A stretch of 64,000 nucleotides of DNA from Pseudomonas citri (GCF_025336485.1 NZ_JAODAB010000016.1:62001-126000); one strand, 5' to 3'. Positions 33,771-44,300 are shown, counted from the first letter of the stretch. Translations and numbers: made by a program. The notes: generated by a model not told the origin, from the letters alone.

Positions 33771-34514
33771 TCAACTCATGTACATCCCGCCGTTCACCGG
33801 GATTGTAGCCCCGGTCACGTATGCCGCACCGTCCGATGCAAGGAAAGCAACCACGGACGCAATTTCTTGAGCTTGCCCCAGACGACCCAGCGGAATTTGT
33901 GTTTGCAACGCTTCGCGCTGTGCTTCCGGCAGTTCACGGGTCATGTCGGTGTCGATGAAACCCGGCGCTACCGAGTTGACCGTAATCGAGCGCGAACCCA
34001 CTTCACGCGCCAGTGCGCGGCTGAAACCTTCCAGACCTGCCTTCGCCGCAGCATAGTTTACTTGGCCTGCGTTGCCCATGGCACCCACAACCGAACCAAT
34101 ACTGATGATTCGACCCCAACGAGCCTTGGTCATGCCACGCAAGACGCCTTTGGACAGCCGGTACAGGCTGTTCAGGTTGGTATCGACCACATCGAACCAT
34201 TCGTCGTCTTTCATGCGCATCATCAGGTTATCGCGGGTGATACCGGCATTATTGACCAGGATCGCCGGCGCGCCGAACTGCTCCTGAATGCTTGCCAACA
34301 CCGCCGCAACGGATTCGTCGCTGGTGACGTTCAGCTCAAGGCCAGTGCCTTGGATGCCGTTTTCCTTCAGGGTCGCGGCAATACGCTCGGCGCCCGAAGC
34401 AGAAGTCGCGGTACCCACGACAATGGCGCCTTGACGACCCAGTTCCAGGGCAATGGCCTGGCCGATGCCACGACTTGCACCGGTCACCAGTGCAACTTTA
34501 CCTTGCAGACTCAT
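33771..34514 (-). CDS. fabG: 3-oxoacyl-ACP reductase
   Basis: This 247-residue NADPH-dependent SDR enzyme starts MSLQGKVALVTGASRGIGQA. The catalytic triad is S141 (ISIGSVVG), Y154 and K158 (YAAAK). NNAGITRDNLMMRM is typical. It reduces 3-oxoacyl-ACP in chain elongation. The start at 34514 matches the family; the frame is open 11 codons further but not conserved. It follows fabD by 16 bases. Confidence 0.97.
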   Translation of the reverse strand: MSLQGKVALVTGASRGIGQAIALELGRQGAIVVGTATSASGAERIAATLKENGIQGTGLELNVTSDESVAAVLASIQEQFGAPAILVNNAGITRDNLMMRMKDDEWFDVVDTNLNSLYRLSKGVLRGMTKARWGRIISIGSVVGAMGNAGQVNYAAAKAGLEGFSRALAREVGSRSITVNSVAPGFIDTDMTRELPEAQREALQTQIPLGRLGQAQEIASVVAFLASDGAAYVTGATIPVNGGMYMS

Positions 34515-34530
34515 GCAAGCTTCTCCTTTT

Positions 34531-35469
34531 TCAGGCCTGCGCTGCACGGGCGGCAGCGAAAGCGTCTGGGGTATTGAGATTGGAAGTCGACACGCCTTCG
34601 GCGCAGCGTTTGTTCAGACCGGCCAGCACTTTGCCAGGACCGCATTCGACCAGCTCGGTCGCGCCCTTGGCCGCCAGGGTCTGCACCGATTCGACCCAGC
34701 GAACCGGCTTGTAGAGCTGCTCCAGCAGATCGCGCTTGAGGGTCTGCAGGTCTGGCGCGACGTTGGCGCTGACGTTCTGCACCACAGGGATCTGCGGCGC
34801 CTGCCAGTCAATGGCGGCAATGGACTCGGCAAAGCGCTCGGCCGCCGGACGCATCAGCTCACAGTGCGACGGCACGCTGACTGGCAACGGCATCGCGCGC
34901 TTGGCGCCGCGCGCCTTGCAACCTTCGATCGCACGCTCGACCGCAGCCTTTGCACCAGCGATCACCACTTGGCCAGGCGAGTTGAAGTTCACCGCGCTGA
35001 CCACATCGCCTTGCGCGGCTTCGGCACAAGCGGCCAACACATCGGCATCCTCCAGGCCCAGGATCGCGGCCATGCCGCCCTGCCCGGCCGGAACGGCCTC
35101 CTGCATCAACTGGCCACGACGCTCGACCAACTTCACCGCCTCGCCCAGGCTCAAGCTGCCAGCGGCCACGAGGGCACTGTATTCACCCAGGCTATGGCCG
35201 GCAACGAACGCTGGGCGCGCGCCACCTTCAGCCAGCCACAGGCGCCAGAGCGCGATCGAGGCGGTCAGGATGGCCGGCTGGGTCTTGTCGGTTTGATTGA
35301 GTTGCTCTTCCGGCCCCTGCTGGGTCAGCGCCCACAGGTCATAGCCGAGTGCAGCGGAAGCTTCTTTGAATGTTTCGAGGACCAGCGGGTATTGCGCGCC
35401 CAGCTCGGCCAGCATGCCGAGGGACTGCGAGCCCTGTCCTGGAAAGACGAATGCGAGGGAAGCAGACAT
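34531..35469 (-). CDS. fabD: Malonyl-CoA:ACP transacylase
   Basis: This 312-residue enzyme loads malonate onto ACP. FPGQGSQSLGML is the oxyanion strand and the nucleophile is S93 in GHSLGEYSALVA. VPSHCELM carries the catalytic His. The 123-base gap to plsX contains no fabH, which lies between plsX and fabD in E. coli. Confidence 0.98.
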   Translation of the reverse strand: MSASLAFVFPGQGSQSLGMLAELGAQYPLVLETFKEASAALGYDLWALTQQGPEEQLNQTDKTQPAILTASIALWRLWLAEGGARPAFVAGHSLGEYSALVAAGSLSLGEAVKLVERRGQLMQEAVPAGQGGMAAILGLEDADVLAACAEAAQGDVVSAVNFNSPGQVVIAGAKAAVERAIEGCKARGAKRAMPLPVSVPSHCELMRPAAERFAESIAAIDWQAPQIPVVQNVSANVAPDLQTLKRDLLEQLYKPVRWVESVQTLAAKGATELVECGPGKVLAGLNKRCAEGVSTSNLNTPDAFAAARAAQA

Positions 35470-35592
35470 GAAAACAAAGCCCCTAATGATCTTGTCGTCA
35501 GAAAGTGACGCCCCTGGGGGCGCTAGGAAACTGACAGTTGGATGACGGCTTGAACCGACCGGTCACATTTAAGCACTGCCAGGCGAAAACGC

Positions 35593-36603
35593 CTAAGTTA
35601 ACAAATCTTCAAGGCGACCATGGAGGCGCTGAGGCAGATTTTCCTGGATTTCGATCACGGCCCGGTTGATTGCGCTTTGAAAGCCCTGCACGCCCGCCGA
35701 ACCATGACTCTTGATCACAATACCCTGCAACCCGAGAAAACTCGCACCGTTATGCCGCGCCGGCGCCAGGTCCGCCTGCAGCCTGCGCATCAACGGCAAC
35801 GCCAGGGCACCGACCGCACGCGAAGCCAGGCTGCGTTTGAATAATGCTTCGATTCGACCGCTGATCATGGTCGCCAGACCTTCACTGGATTTGAGCAGGA
35901 TATTGCCGACAAAGCCGTCGCACACCACCACGTCCGCCTCGCCCCGATAAAGGCCATCACCCTCGACGAAGCCGATGTAATTGACCCCCCGAGCGCCCTG
36001 CAACAGGGTGGCCGCGAGCTTGACCTGCTGGTTGCCCTTGATGTCTTCAGTACCAATGTTCAGCAACGCCACACGAGGGCGCGAGATACCCAGGGTTTCA
36101 GCCGCCACCGAGCCCATCACGGCGAATTGCAGCAAATGCTCGGCACTGCAATCGACATTGGCCCCCAGATCGAGCAACTGGCAAAAACCACGCTGGGTGG
36201 GGATCGCCGCCACCATGGCCGGCCGATCGATACCGGGCAAGGTCTTGAGCACATAGCGCGACAAGGCCATCAACGCACCGGTATTGCCCGCACTGACACA
36301 GGCCTGGACCTTGCCGTCGCGCAGCAGCTCAAGGGCCACTCGCATCGAGGCATCCGGCTTGCTGCGCAGGGCCTGGGCCGGTTTTTCGTCCATGGCAATG
36401 ACCTCGGACGCCGGGGTAATGGACAGGCGCGCGCGATCCACAGCCGATTGGCCGCTGAGCATTTCTTCCAGGAGGGAGGGTTGACCGACAAGGGTCAGGT
36501 GCAGCGAGGGCGTAGCATTCAGACAAGCAAGGCTGGCCTGAACAATGCTGCGGGGACCAAAGTCCCCGCCCATTGCGTCAATCGCGATGACTTGAGCGGA
36601 CAA
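35593..36603 (-). CDS. plsX: Phosphate acyltransferase
   Basis: This 336-residue peripheral membrane enzyme makes acyl-phosphate from acyl-ACP for phospholipid synthesis. It has IAIDAMGGDFGPRSIVQ at the start, then ACVSAGNTGALMALSRYVLKTLPGIDRPAM, in part, and DIKGNQQVKLA. It is next to rpmF, 3 bases apart, as in most proteobacteria. Confidence 0.97.
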   Translation of the reverse strand: MSAQVIAIDAMGGDFGPRSIVQASLACLNATPSLHLTLVGQPSLLEEMLSGQSAVDRARLSITPASEVIAMDEKPAQALRSKPDASMRVALELLRDGKVQACVSAGNTGALMALSRYVLKTLPGIDRPAMVAAIPTQRGFCQLLDLGANVDCSAEHLLQFAVMGSVAAETLGISRPRVALLNIGTEDIKGNQQVKLAATLLQGARGVNYIGFVEGDGLYRGEADVVVCDGFVGNILLKSSEGLATMISGRIEALFKRSLASRAVGALALPLMRRLQADLAPARHNGASFLGLQGIVIKSHGSAGVQGFQSAINRAVIEIQENLPQRLHGRLEDLLT

Positions 36604-36606
36604 GGA

Positions 36607-36789
36607 TTACTCGTCAGCGCCCTTGTCGATCACTTTACGACCACGGTATACGCCTTCTGGCGATACGTGGTGACGCAGGTGAACTTCACCGGTGGTCTTT
36701 TCTACGGACAGGGTGCTAGCCTCGAGAGCGTCGTGCGAACGGCGCATGTCACGGGCAGAGCGGGATTTTTTGTTCTGCTGAACAGCCAT
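36607..36789 (-). CDS. rpmF: 50S ribosomal protein L32
   Basis: The 60-residue basic protein starts [20 protein letters not shown] and contains [16 protein letters not shown]. It lacks the zinc cysteines of the C+ form of L32, as in other gammaproteobacteria. It lies between yceD and plsX in one operon. Confidence 0.98.
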
Positions 36790-36802
36790 AATTGATTAAC
36801 TC

Positions 36803-37330
36803 CTAAACGTTTGGGTCACGCTTTAACTGCGCCAATACACTGAACGGGTTGGACCGCGTTACCTCGTCCTCGCTCGGCTCGGGCTCATCTGCTCCCGCCG
36901 GCTGCTGGCATTCTTCCGGATGATGAGCAGGCACAATGGGCAAGGCGAGCAAAAGCTCTTCCTCGATCAGTGACTGCAGATCCAATGGATCCTCGCCCAG
37001 TTCCAGCACGTCATAACCTTTCGGCAACGACTGGGTATTCGCACCCTCCTTCACCACGGCGTAAGTGCATTCGCTGTGGATCGGCAGGGTGACCAGCTCA
37101 AGACAACGCTGGCAAACCATTTTGACTTCAGTGTCGATAAAGCTGTGGATCACCACAGATTTACGTTCATCTCGTTCAAAAACGAATTTGGCCTGGACCG
37201 TACCGACGTCGTCGGAAAGCGGGTCGCAGAGTCTCTTCAAATCGGCCAGCAGCAGTTCACCTTGTAGGGTGGCGCCACGGTCAGCCAATTTGCGCGGGTC
37301 AACGTGAGGTGGAATCGGGTCATTCAACAT
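36803..37330 (-). CDS. yceD: YceD/DUF177 family protein
   Basis: The 175-residue acidic protein has the family motif VKMVCQRCLELVTLPIHSE near residue 70, and DPLDLQSLIEEELLLALPIVPAH, then a cysteine in HHPEECQQ. The yceD-rpmF pair is conserved, and the family is linked to 23S rRNA accumulation in bacteria and plants. It heads the rpmF-plsX-fab cluster. The 5' end lies close to the divergent maf gene. Confidence 0.95.
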   Translation of the reverse strand: MLNDPIPPHVDPRKLADRGATLQGELLLADLKRLCDPLSDDVGTVQAKFVFERDERKSVVIHSFIDTEVKMVCQRCLELVTLPIHSECTYAVVKEGANTQSLPKGYDVLELGEDPLDLQSLIEEELLLALPIVPAHHPEECQQPAGADEPEPSEDEVTRSNPFSVLAQLKRDPNV

Positions 37331-37435
37331 AGGCGCAGCATTATAGGGATGCCCCCGGCCATGTCAAAGGAAATTCAGCCCTGTCCGTCACTTGCACGCC
37401 TCGATAGAATCCCCATCCGCCTGTTGGAGATACCC

Positions 37436-38014
37436 ATGCTGCCTTTATTACTTGCCTCAAGCTCAGTCTATCGACGGGAATTGCTCTCCCGCCTGAGACT
37501 GCCGTTCGTCTGCAGCTCACCCGACATCGACGAAAGCCGGCACTGCGCAGAGTCCCCCGTGGAACTGGTAAAACGCCTGGCCCGGGAGAAAGCCCTGGCG
37601 CTGGCCGACAGCCATCCGGCGCATCTGATCATCGGCTCGGACCAGGTCGCCGTGCTCGGCGAGCGAATCCTGGGCAAACCTCACACCTTCGAGAACGCCC
37701 GTGAACAACTGCTGGCGGCCAGCGGCGCCAAAGTCACGTTCCTGACAGGCCTGGCCCTGCTCAACAGCCAGACCGGCGCCTGCCAGATCGATTGCGTTCC
37801 GTTCACGGTCAATATGCGCACACTGGACCCCGAACGCGTCGAACGCTACCTGCGGGCAGAACAACCCTACGACTGCGCCGGCAGCTTCAAGGCCGAGGGC
37901 TTGGGCGTGAGCCTGTTCCAGAGCACCGAAGGCCCCGACGCTACCAGCCTGATCGGCCTGCCGCTGATTCGTCTTGTGGACATGTTGCTGGCCGAGGGCG
38001 TACAGATTCCCTAA
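37436..38014 (+). CDS. Maf-family nucleotide pyrophosphatase
   Basis: The 192-residue protein starts MLPLLLASSSVYRRELLSRL, the Maf phosphate loop. SPDIDESRHCAESPVELVKRLAREKA and ILGKPHTFENAREQL are typical. YDCAGSFKAEGLG suggests the YceF subgroup, which hydrolyses 7-methyl-GTP and removes modified nucleotides. The ATG at 37436 matches the family; the open frame upstream is not conserved. It is divergent from yceD and convergent with sppA. Confidence 0.93.
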   Translation: MLPLLLASSSVYRRELLSRLRLPFVCSSPDIDESRHCAESPVELVKRLAREKALALADSHPAHLIIGSDQVAVLGERILGKPHTFENAREQLLAASGAKVTFLTGLALLNSQTGACQIDCVPFTVNMRTLDPERVERYLRAEQPYDCAGSFKAEGLGVSLFQSTEGPDATSLIGLPLIRLVDMLLAEGVQIP

Positions 38015-38064
38015 AGACAAGAGGCCTGCCGCAGCAAGCCTCCTCTTGTGCCATTACAGGCGTT

Positions 38065-39054
38065 TCAGCGCAACGACGGCCCACGGAAGCCCATCCACAT
38101 TGCCAGGTGCTCGGCAATGCTCGCCCCCAGCTTCTTGGACAGACGATCGATCGGCGACTCTTCGACGGTAAAGTCCACCAGTTCCTTCTCGCCAATCACA
38201 TCCCGCGCCACCGAGCTGGCACTGCCCAACCCGTCGATCAGCCCCAAGGACAGCGCCTGCTCTCCAGACCAGACCAGCCCGGAAAACAGCTCTGGATGCT
38301 CCTTGTCCTTCAGCCGGTCGCCCCGGCCTTTCTTGACGCTGACGATGAACTGCTTGTGAGTGGTGTCGAGCACGCCCTGCCAGAACGCCGTTTCCTCAGG
38401 CTTTTGCGGCTGGAATGGGTCAAGGAACGACTTATGCTCGCCAGCGGTATAGACCCTGCGCTCCACCCCGAGCTTATCCAGGGTTTCAACGAAGCCATAG
38501 CCGGCCGCTGTCACCCCGATGGACCCTACCAGACTGGCCTTGTCCGCGTAGATCTGGTCCGCCGCGCTGGCAATGTAGTAAGCACCGGAGGCCCCCAGGT
38601 CGGAAATCACCGCATAGACCTTGATGTCCGGGTGCGCCGCGCGCAAACGCACGATTTCGTCATAGACGTAACCTGCCTGCACCGGACTACCACCCGGGCT
38701 ATTGATGCGCAGCACCACACCCTTGACCTTCGAATCCTCGAACGCCGCCCGCAGGCTGCCGATGACGTTGTCCGCGCTCGCGGCCTCCTTGTCGGCGATC
38801 ATGCCCTCGATGTCGATCACCGCCGTGTAGGCCGAACCGCCACCGGGGTTCTTCTTCATGTCGATTGCCTGGAAGAACAGCGTCAACCCGGCAAAAAGAT
38901 AGATAAAGACCAGCGCCTTGAAGAAAACACCCCAGCGACGGGCGCGGCGCTGCTCCTCGATACTGGCCATCAAGGTCTTTTCAAGCAGTTTCCAGCTTTT
39001 TTCGTCACCGTTGTCAGCGCTCGCCTTGGCCGGTGCCTTCCATTCATCGGTCAT
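38065..39054 (-). CDS. sppA: Signal peptide peptidase, short SppA type
   Basis: The 329-residue serine protease has one membrane segment (about 43-63). A periplasmic ClpP-like domain follows. The nucleophile is S156 in SDLGASGAYYIASAAD and the general base is the lysine near 208 in GEHKSFLDPF. RINSPGGSPVQAGYVYDEI is the substrate strand. It degrades released signal peptides. It forms a group with the HAD gene and rluC on one strand. Confidence 0.94.
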   Translation of the reverse strand: MTDEWKAPAKASADNGDEKSWKLLEKTLMASIEEQRRARRWGVFFKALVFIYLFAGLTLFFQAIDMKKNPGGGSAYTAVIDIEGMIADKEAASADNVIGSLRAAFEDSKVKGVVLRINSPGGSPVQAGYVYDEIVRLRAAHPDIKVYAVISDLGASGAYYIASAADQIYADKASLVGSIGVTAAGYGFVETLDKLGVERRVYTAGEHKSFLDPFQPQKPEETAFWQGVLDTTHKQFIVSVKKGRGDRLKDKEHPELFSGLVWSGEQALSLGLIDGLGSASSVARDVIGEKELVDFTVEESPIDRLSKKLGASIAEHLAMWMGFRGPSLR

Positions 39055-39074
39055 ACATGCATCCTCAACAGACT

Positions 39075-39737
39075 TTAATCGGTGTGCCGGCTCAGCCAGG
39101 CGTGCAACTCAGGAAAATGATCAATCGCCAGTCGTGGTTCGAACGCCCGCAGCGCCTCGATCGTTTGCGCGCCATAGCTGACAGCCACGGACCCCATGCC
39201 GGCGTTACGCGCCATTTGCAGGTCGAACGACGAGTCCCCCACCATCAGCGCCTGCTCTGGCCGCACCTCGCAATGCACCAGGATCTGCTCGAGCATCAGC
39301 GGATGCGGCTTACTGGCGGTTTCATCGGCGGCACGGGTAATGTCGAAATAATCCTCCCAACCATGGGCTTTCAACACCCGATCCAGCCCCCGACGCGCCT
39401 TTCCCGTCGCAACGGCCAGGTGGTACCCCTCGCCCCGCAGGCACTCAAGCGTCTGCACCACGCCGTCGAACAACGGCGAAGGCTCGGCGTCCAGCGCAAT
39501 ATAGTGATCGGCGTAATGTTGCCGGAAAATGACCAGCTCATCATCGTCGATCTCTGGATACAGGCTGCGAATCGCTTCTGGCAACCCGAGCCCGATAATC
39601 CCTTTGACGGCCAGGTCATCACACCTGGCGAAACCCATACGATCGGATGCGATATGCATCGACTCCACGATCCGACCAATGGAATTGGCCAGAGTGCCGT
39701 CCCAATCGAAAATCAACAATCTGTAGTCAGGATGCAC
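39075..39737 (-). CDS. HAD-family phosphatase, phosphoglycolate phosphatase-like
   Basis: The 220-residue protein has HAD motif I in LLIFDWDGTLANSIG (Asp 11 and 13 by eye). Motif II is in LAVATGKARRGLDRVL and motif III/IV in MVGDSSFDLQMARNAGMGSVAVSYG. The helical cap is type C1. It resembles Gph-like phosphatases, but its substrate is not fixed by sequence. Its start overlaps the rluC end by 11 bases. Confidence 0.92.
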   Translation of the reverse strand: MHPDYRLLIFDWDGTLANSIGRIVESMHIASDRMGFARCDDLAVKGIIGLGLPEAIRSLYPEIDDDELVIFRQHYADHYIALDAEPSPLFDGVVQTLECLRGEGYHLAVATGKARRGLDRVLKAHGWEDYFDITRAADETASKPHPLMLEQILVHCEVRPEQALMVGDSSFDLQMARNAGMGSVAVSYGAQTIEALRAFEPRLAIDHFPELHAWLSRHTD

Positions 39738-40683
39738 TCAACCGCTCCACGGTCTTGGCCCACATGTCATCCACGGGTGCCTGCAGCTTCAGTTCTCCGC
39801 CGTCAGGCAACGGCACGGTGAGCATATAAGCATGGAGAAACAGGCGCTTTCCGCCAAGATCCCGGATCTCCCGGGTGAAATCGTCGTCCCCGTATTTGGG
39901 GTCACCCGCGATGCAATGCCCGGCATGTAGCGTATGCACACGAATCTGGTGGGTACGCCCGGTCACGGGCTTGGCTTCGACCATGGTGGCGAAATCACCG
40001 AAACGACGCAGCACCTTGAACACGGTGAGTGCATCCTTGCCTTCGTCGTTGACCTCGACCATGCGCTCACCGGAACGCAGGTTGCTCTTGAGCAACGGCG
40101 CACGGACTTGCTTGACGGAGGTTTCCCAGCGACCGCGCACCAGCGCCATGTAGCGCTTGTCGACGCCATCGCCGCGCAACTGCTCGTGCAGATGGCGCAG
40201 CATGCTGCGTTTCTTGGCGATCATCAGCAGGCCCGAAGTGTCGCGATCGAGGCGGTGGACCAGTTCCAGCTCCTTGACCTCCGGACGCAACTGACGAAAG
40301 GCTTCGATCACGCCAAAATTCAGGCCGCTGCCCCCATGAACAGCAATGCCCGCGGGCTTGTTGATCACGATCAGGGCTTTGTCTTCATAGACAATCGACG
40401 CTTCGAGGCGCTGCAACAGGCCTTGGGCGACGGGTACCGGCTCATCACGCTCAGGCACGCGAACCGGCGGCACGCGCACGAGGTCGCCCGCCTGGAGCTT
40501 GTATTCGGGCTTGATCCGACCTTTGTTCACCCGCACTTCGCCTTTACGCAAGATGCGGTAGATCAAGGTCTTGGGCACGCCTTTGAGCCGGGCCAGGAGG
40601 AAATTATCGATGCGTTGGCCGGCATATTCCGGCGAGACCTCAAGCATTTGAACGCCTGGGGTCGAAGGGGCAGTAGTCGTCAT
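39727..40683 (-). CDS. rluC: 23S rRNA pseudouridine synthase
   Basis: The 318-residue enzyme has an N-terminal S4 RNA-binding domain (about 20-75, with RIDNFLLARLKGVPKTLIYRILRKGEVRVN, in part). The catalytic domain has D146 in VHRLDRDTSG. TGRTHQIRVHTLHAGHCIAGDPKYG is the RluA-family end motif. RluC modifies U955, U2504 and U2580 in E. coli. It is divergent from rne, as in E. coli. Confidence 0.95.
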   Translation of the reverse strand: MTTTAPSTPGVQMLEVSPEYAGQRIDNFLLARLKGVPKTLIYRILRKGEVRVNKGRIKPEYKLQAGDLVRVPPVRVPERDEPVPVAQGLLQRLEASIVYEDKALIVINKPAGIAVHGGSGLNFGVIEAFRQLRPEVKELELVHRLDRDTSGLLMIAKKRSMLRHLHEQLRGDGVDKRYMALVRGRWETSVKQVRAPLLKSNLRSGERMVEVNDEGKDALTVFKVLRRFGDFATMVEAKPVTGRTHQIRVHTLHAGHCIAGDPKYGDDDFTREIRDLGGKRLFLHAYMLTVPLPDGGELKLQAPVDDMWAKTVERLSAS

Positions 40684-40712
40684 GGCGGCGATCATAACAA
40701 TTTTTTATGGAA

Positions 40713-40741
40713 TTGAAGCACTTAATCATTGCTGCTATAGT
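40713..40741 (+). promoter_or_regulatory. rne promoter
   Basis: TTGAAG (40713-40718) and TATAGT (40736-40741) are 17 bases apart. Transcription would start near 40748. Confidence 0.75.
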
Positions 40742-40747
40742 CGCGAA

Positions 40748-41382
40748 CGCCGCCAAAAGTGGCTGGACAGCGGACTAACGGTCAAAAACCGGCCCTGACC
40801 AACGCAATTCACGAGGACGAAAGGCCGTCCTACGGGGCTTCTGCCACGATTCGGGAAGAGTTTGCAGGTGTAACGAGCGCAGGTGACATGAGGCCTGAAA
40901 TACGCCGCAAAGCAGAGTTCTGACTCGCCTTGCGTGCCACATTCACGGCCAGTTCACAAAGTGCAGTCAGTTGCAAACGACCCGGGTGAGAGCTTCGGAA
41001 ACAACGCCCGAATTAGCCATGATGCGTGACCTCCCCTTGCGGAGCTCACGGTAAATGCCAACCCGCTGCGGATTCTGCGCGCGGCAGCACCCGAATTATC
41101 AGGGATACGTGTAGGGTGGAGATGTACAACCGTCGGACTGTGTAGCACTAGGCTTATATTTAGACGCTTCATCTCGTCCACAGACGCCGGTTGATTCCTC
41201 CTCCTGACTGAGTGCTTGAGTACCAGCAAGCAGGACGCGTCCGTCGCGACTTCGCCATCCTTGGATCGAACTCGCTGGACACTGGAATGGCCCGGCCACT
41301 TCCATGACGCACCTGACACCGACCGTGAGAAGTCGTGTGTGCCGAACGCCGTTTCCGGCAGCCCGGAAACCGACGGTACTAC
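40748..41382 (+). ncRNA. Long rne 5' leader, probable rne-II element
   Basis: About 635 bases between the promoter and the rne ATG hold no plausible gene. They include several self-complementary segments, for example GGACG and CGTCC near 40814-40830. A structured leader called rne-II is known upstream of rne in pseudomonads and is thought to let RNase E limit its own message, like the unrelated leader in enterics. The identification rests on position and length. I cannot confirm the fold. Confidence 0.6.
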
Positions 41383-44300
41383 ATGAAAAGAATGCTGATT
41401 AACGCAACTCAACCCGAAGAGTTGCGTGTTGCACTGGTAGACGGCCAGCGCCTCTACGACCTGGATATCGAATCCGGTGCACGCGAACAGAAGAAGGCCA
41501 ATATCTATAAGGGCCGGATTACTCGCATCGAACCAAGCCTCGAGGCTGCCTTTGTCGACTTCGGCTCCGAGCGCCACGGCTTCCTGCCCCTCAAGGAAAT
41601 CTCCCGCGAGTACTTCAAGAAGGCCCCCGAAGGCCGCGTCAACATCAAGGAAGTCCTGAGCGAAGGCCAGGAAGTCATCGTTCAGGTCGAAAAAGAAGAA
41701 CGTGGCAACAAGGGCGCTGCCCTGACCACTTTCATCAGCCTGGCCGGTCGTTACCTGGTCCTGATGCCGAACAACCCGCGCGCCGGTGGTATCTCCCGCC
41801 GCATCGAAGGCGAAGAACGCAACGAACTGCGCGAGGCCCTCAATGGCCTGGTCGCCCCCGCCGACATGGGCCTGATCGTGCGCACCGCCGGCCTGGGCCG
41901 CAGCAGCGAAGAGATGCAGTGGGACCTCGACTACCTGCTGCAGCTGTGGACCGCCATCAAGGAAGCCTCGCTGGATCGCTCCGCGCCGTTCCTGATCTAC
42001 CAGGAAAGCAACGTGATCATCCGCGCCATCCGCGATTACCTGCGCCAGGACATCGGCGAAGTGCTGATCGACAGCGTCGAAGCCCAGGACGAAGCCCTGA
42101 CCTTCATTCGCCAGGTGATGCCGCAGTACGCCAGCAAGATCAAGCTCTACGAAGACAGCGTCCCGCTGTTCAACCGCTTCCAGATCGAAAGCCAGATCGA
42201 AACCGCCTTCCAGCGCGTCGTCGAACTGCCGTCGGGCGGTTCCATCGTCATCGATCCGACCGAAGCCCTGGTGTCCATCGACATCAACTCGGCCCGCGCC
42301 ACCAAAGGCAGCGACATCGAAGAAACCGCCCTGCAGACCAACCTTGAAGCGGCCGAGGAAATCGCCCGTCAGTTGCGCCTGCGCGACATCGGCGGCCTGA
42401 TCGTCATCGACTTCATCGACATGACCCCGGCCAAGAACCAGCGCGCCGTGGAAGAAAAGGTCCGCGAATGCCTGGAAGCCGACCGCGCCCGCGTACAAGT
42501 TGGCCGTATCTCGCGCTTCGGCCTGCTGGAAATGTCTCGTCAACGCCTGCGCCCATCCCTGGGTGAAAGCAGCGGCATCGTCTGCCCGCGTTGCAACGGC
42601 ACCGGCATCATCCGTGACGTCGAGTCGCTGTCCCTGGCGATCCTGCGCCTGATCGAAGAAGAAGCCCTGAAAGACCGCACCGCCGAAGTCCGCGCCCAGG
42701 TGCCGATCCCGGTGGCTGCGTTCCTGCTCAACGAAAAACGCAACTCGATCACCAAGATCGAACTGCGCACCCGTGCCCGTATCGTCATCCTGCCGAACGA
42801 TCATCTGGAGACGCCGCACTTCGAAGTGCAGCGCCTGCGCGACGACAATCCAGAAGCCCACAACAATCAGTCCAGCTACGAAATCGCCGCTGCCGCTGCC
42901 GAAGTGGAAGAAGCCCAGCCGGCTGCCGCCACCCGCACCCTGGTTCGCCAGGAAGCCGCGGTCAAGACGGCTCCTCCCCGTGCCAGCGCTCCGGTTCCGA
43001 CCGAGGTCGTCGCACCGCCGGCACCCGCACCGGTCGCCGCGCCTGAGCCGAGCCTGTTCAAGGGCCTCGTGAAGTCCCTGGTCAGTCTGTTCGCCACCAA
43101 GGAAGAGCCTGCCGCACCGGCCGTCGTCGCCAAGCCAGCCGCTACCGAGCGTCCGGCCCGCAACGAAGAACGCCGCAACGGTCGCCAGCAGACCCGCAAC
43201 CGCAACGGTCGTCGCGACGAAGAGCGTAAGCCTCGCGAGGAACGCGCACCACGTGAAGAACGTGCGCCGCGTGAACCGCGTGAAGAACGCCAGCCTCGTG
43301 AAGCCCGCGAGGAAGCGCCAGCCGTAGCCCGCGAAGAGCGTGCACCGCGTCCGCCGCGTGAAGAGCGCCAGCCTCGTGCCCCGCGTGAAGATCGCAAGCC
43401 TCGCGGCGAGCGTGAAGAACGTGTTCGCGAACTGCGCGAGCCATTGGATGCCGCCCCAGCCGTTGCTGCCACTGTTGCTGGCACTGAAGAGCGTCCAGCT
43501 CGCCCGCCTCGTGAAGAGCGCGCACCGCGTCCACCACGTGAAGAGCGTCAACCACGCGTCGAACAGGCTGCTGCCGCTGCCAGCGAAGAAGAAGTGCTCA
43601 ATGCCGAGGAGCAACTGCCGGAAGACGGTCAGGAGAACGCCGAGGGCGATCGTCCACGCCGCCGCTCCCGTGGTCAGCGTCGTCGCAGCAACCGTCGTGA
43701 GCGCCAACGTGACGCCAACGGCAATGTGATCGAAGGTTCGGAGGAATCCGAATCCACCGAGAACGCCGAAGCGCCACGCGCTGCGGACCTGGCCGCTGGC
43801 CTGGCCGTGACCGAGGCCGTTGCCAGCAGCGTGATCAGCGCCCCGGCCGAAGCCCAGGCTCACGAGCAAGCCGAACGCGCCACCGCAGCTGTGGAAAACA
43901 CCCCGGTCGAAGCGCCTGTGGTCGAAGCCACGACGCCGGTAGAAGCCACCACCTCGCCAGAAGTGGAACTCGCACCGGTTCGTGACGTCCAGCCTGAAGC
44001 CGAAGCCCCCGCCGAGCCTGCGCCGGTCGTCGAGGCGCCAGTCGTCGCCGCCGAGCCGGCTGCCGAAGTAGCGGCCGAGGAAAAGGCACCCGCGCCAGTC
44101 CGTGAGGAGCAGACTGCGTTCAACTGGACCGCGGAGCCAGCTGCACCGGCCCCCGTGGTCGAGCCTGAGCCGACTCCTGAGCCCGTGAAAGCGGTCGAAC
44201 CAGAAGTGGTCGCGCCAGCTCCCGTGGTCGAAGCCCCCGTGGTCGCCGAAGCACCCGCCCCAGCGCAAGAGCCTGCCCCTGTCAGCGCCCTGACTCCGAA

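Noticed and set aside
38017..38049. Hairpin ACAAGAGG/CCTCTTGT between maf and sppA as a terminator
   Set aside because: The stem is short, the loop long, and no T tract follows on either strand.
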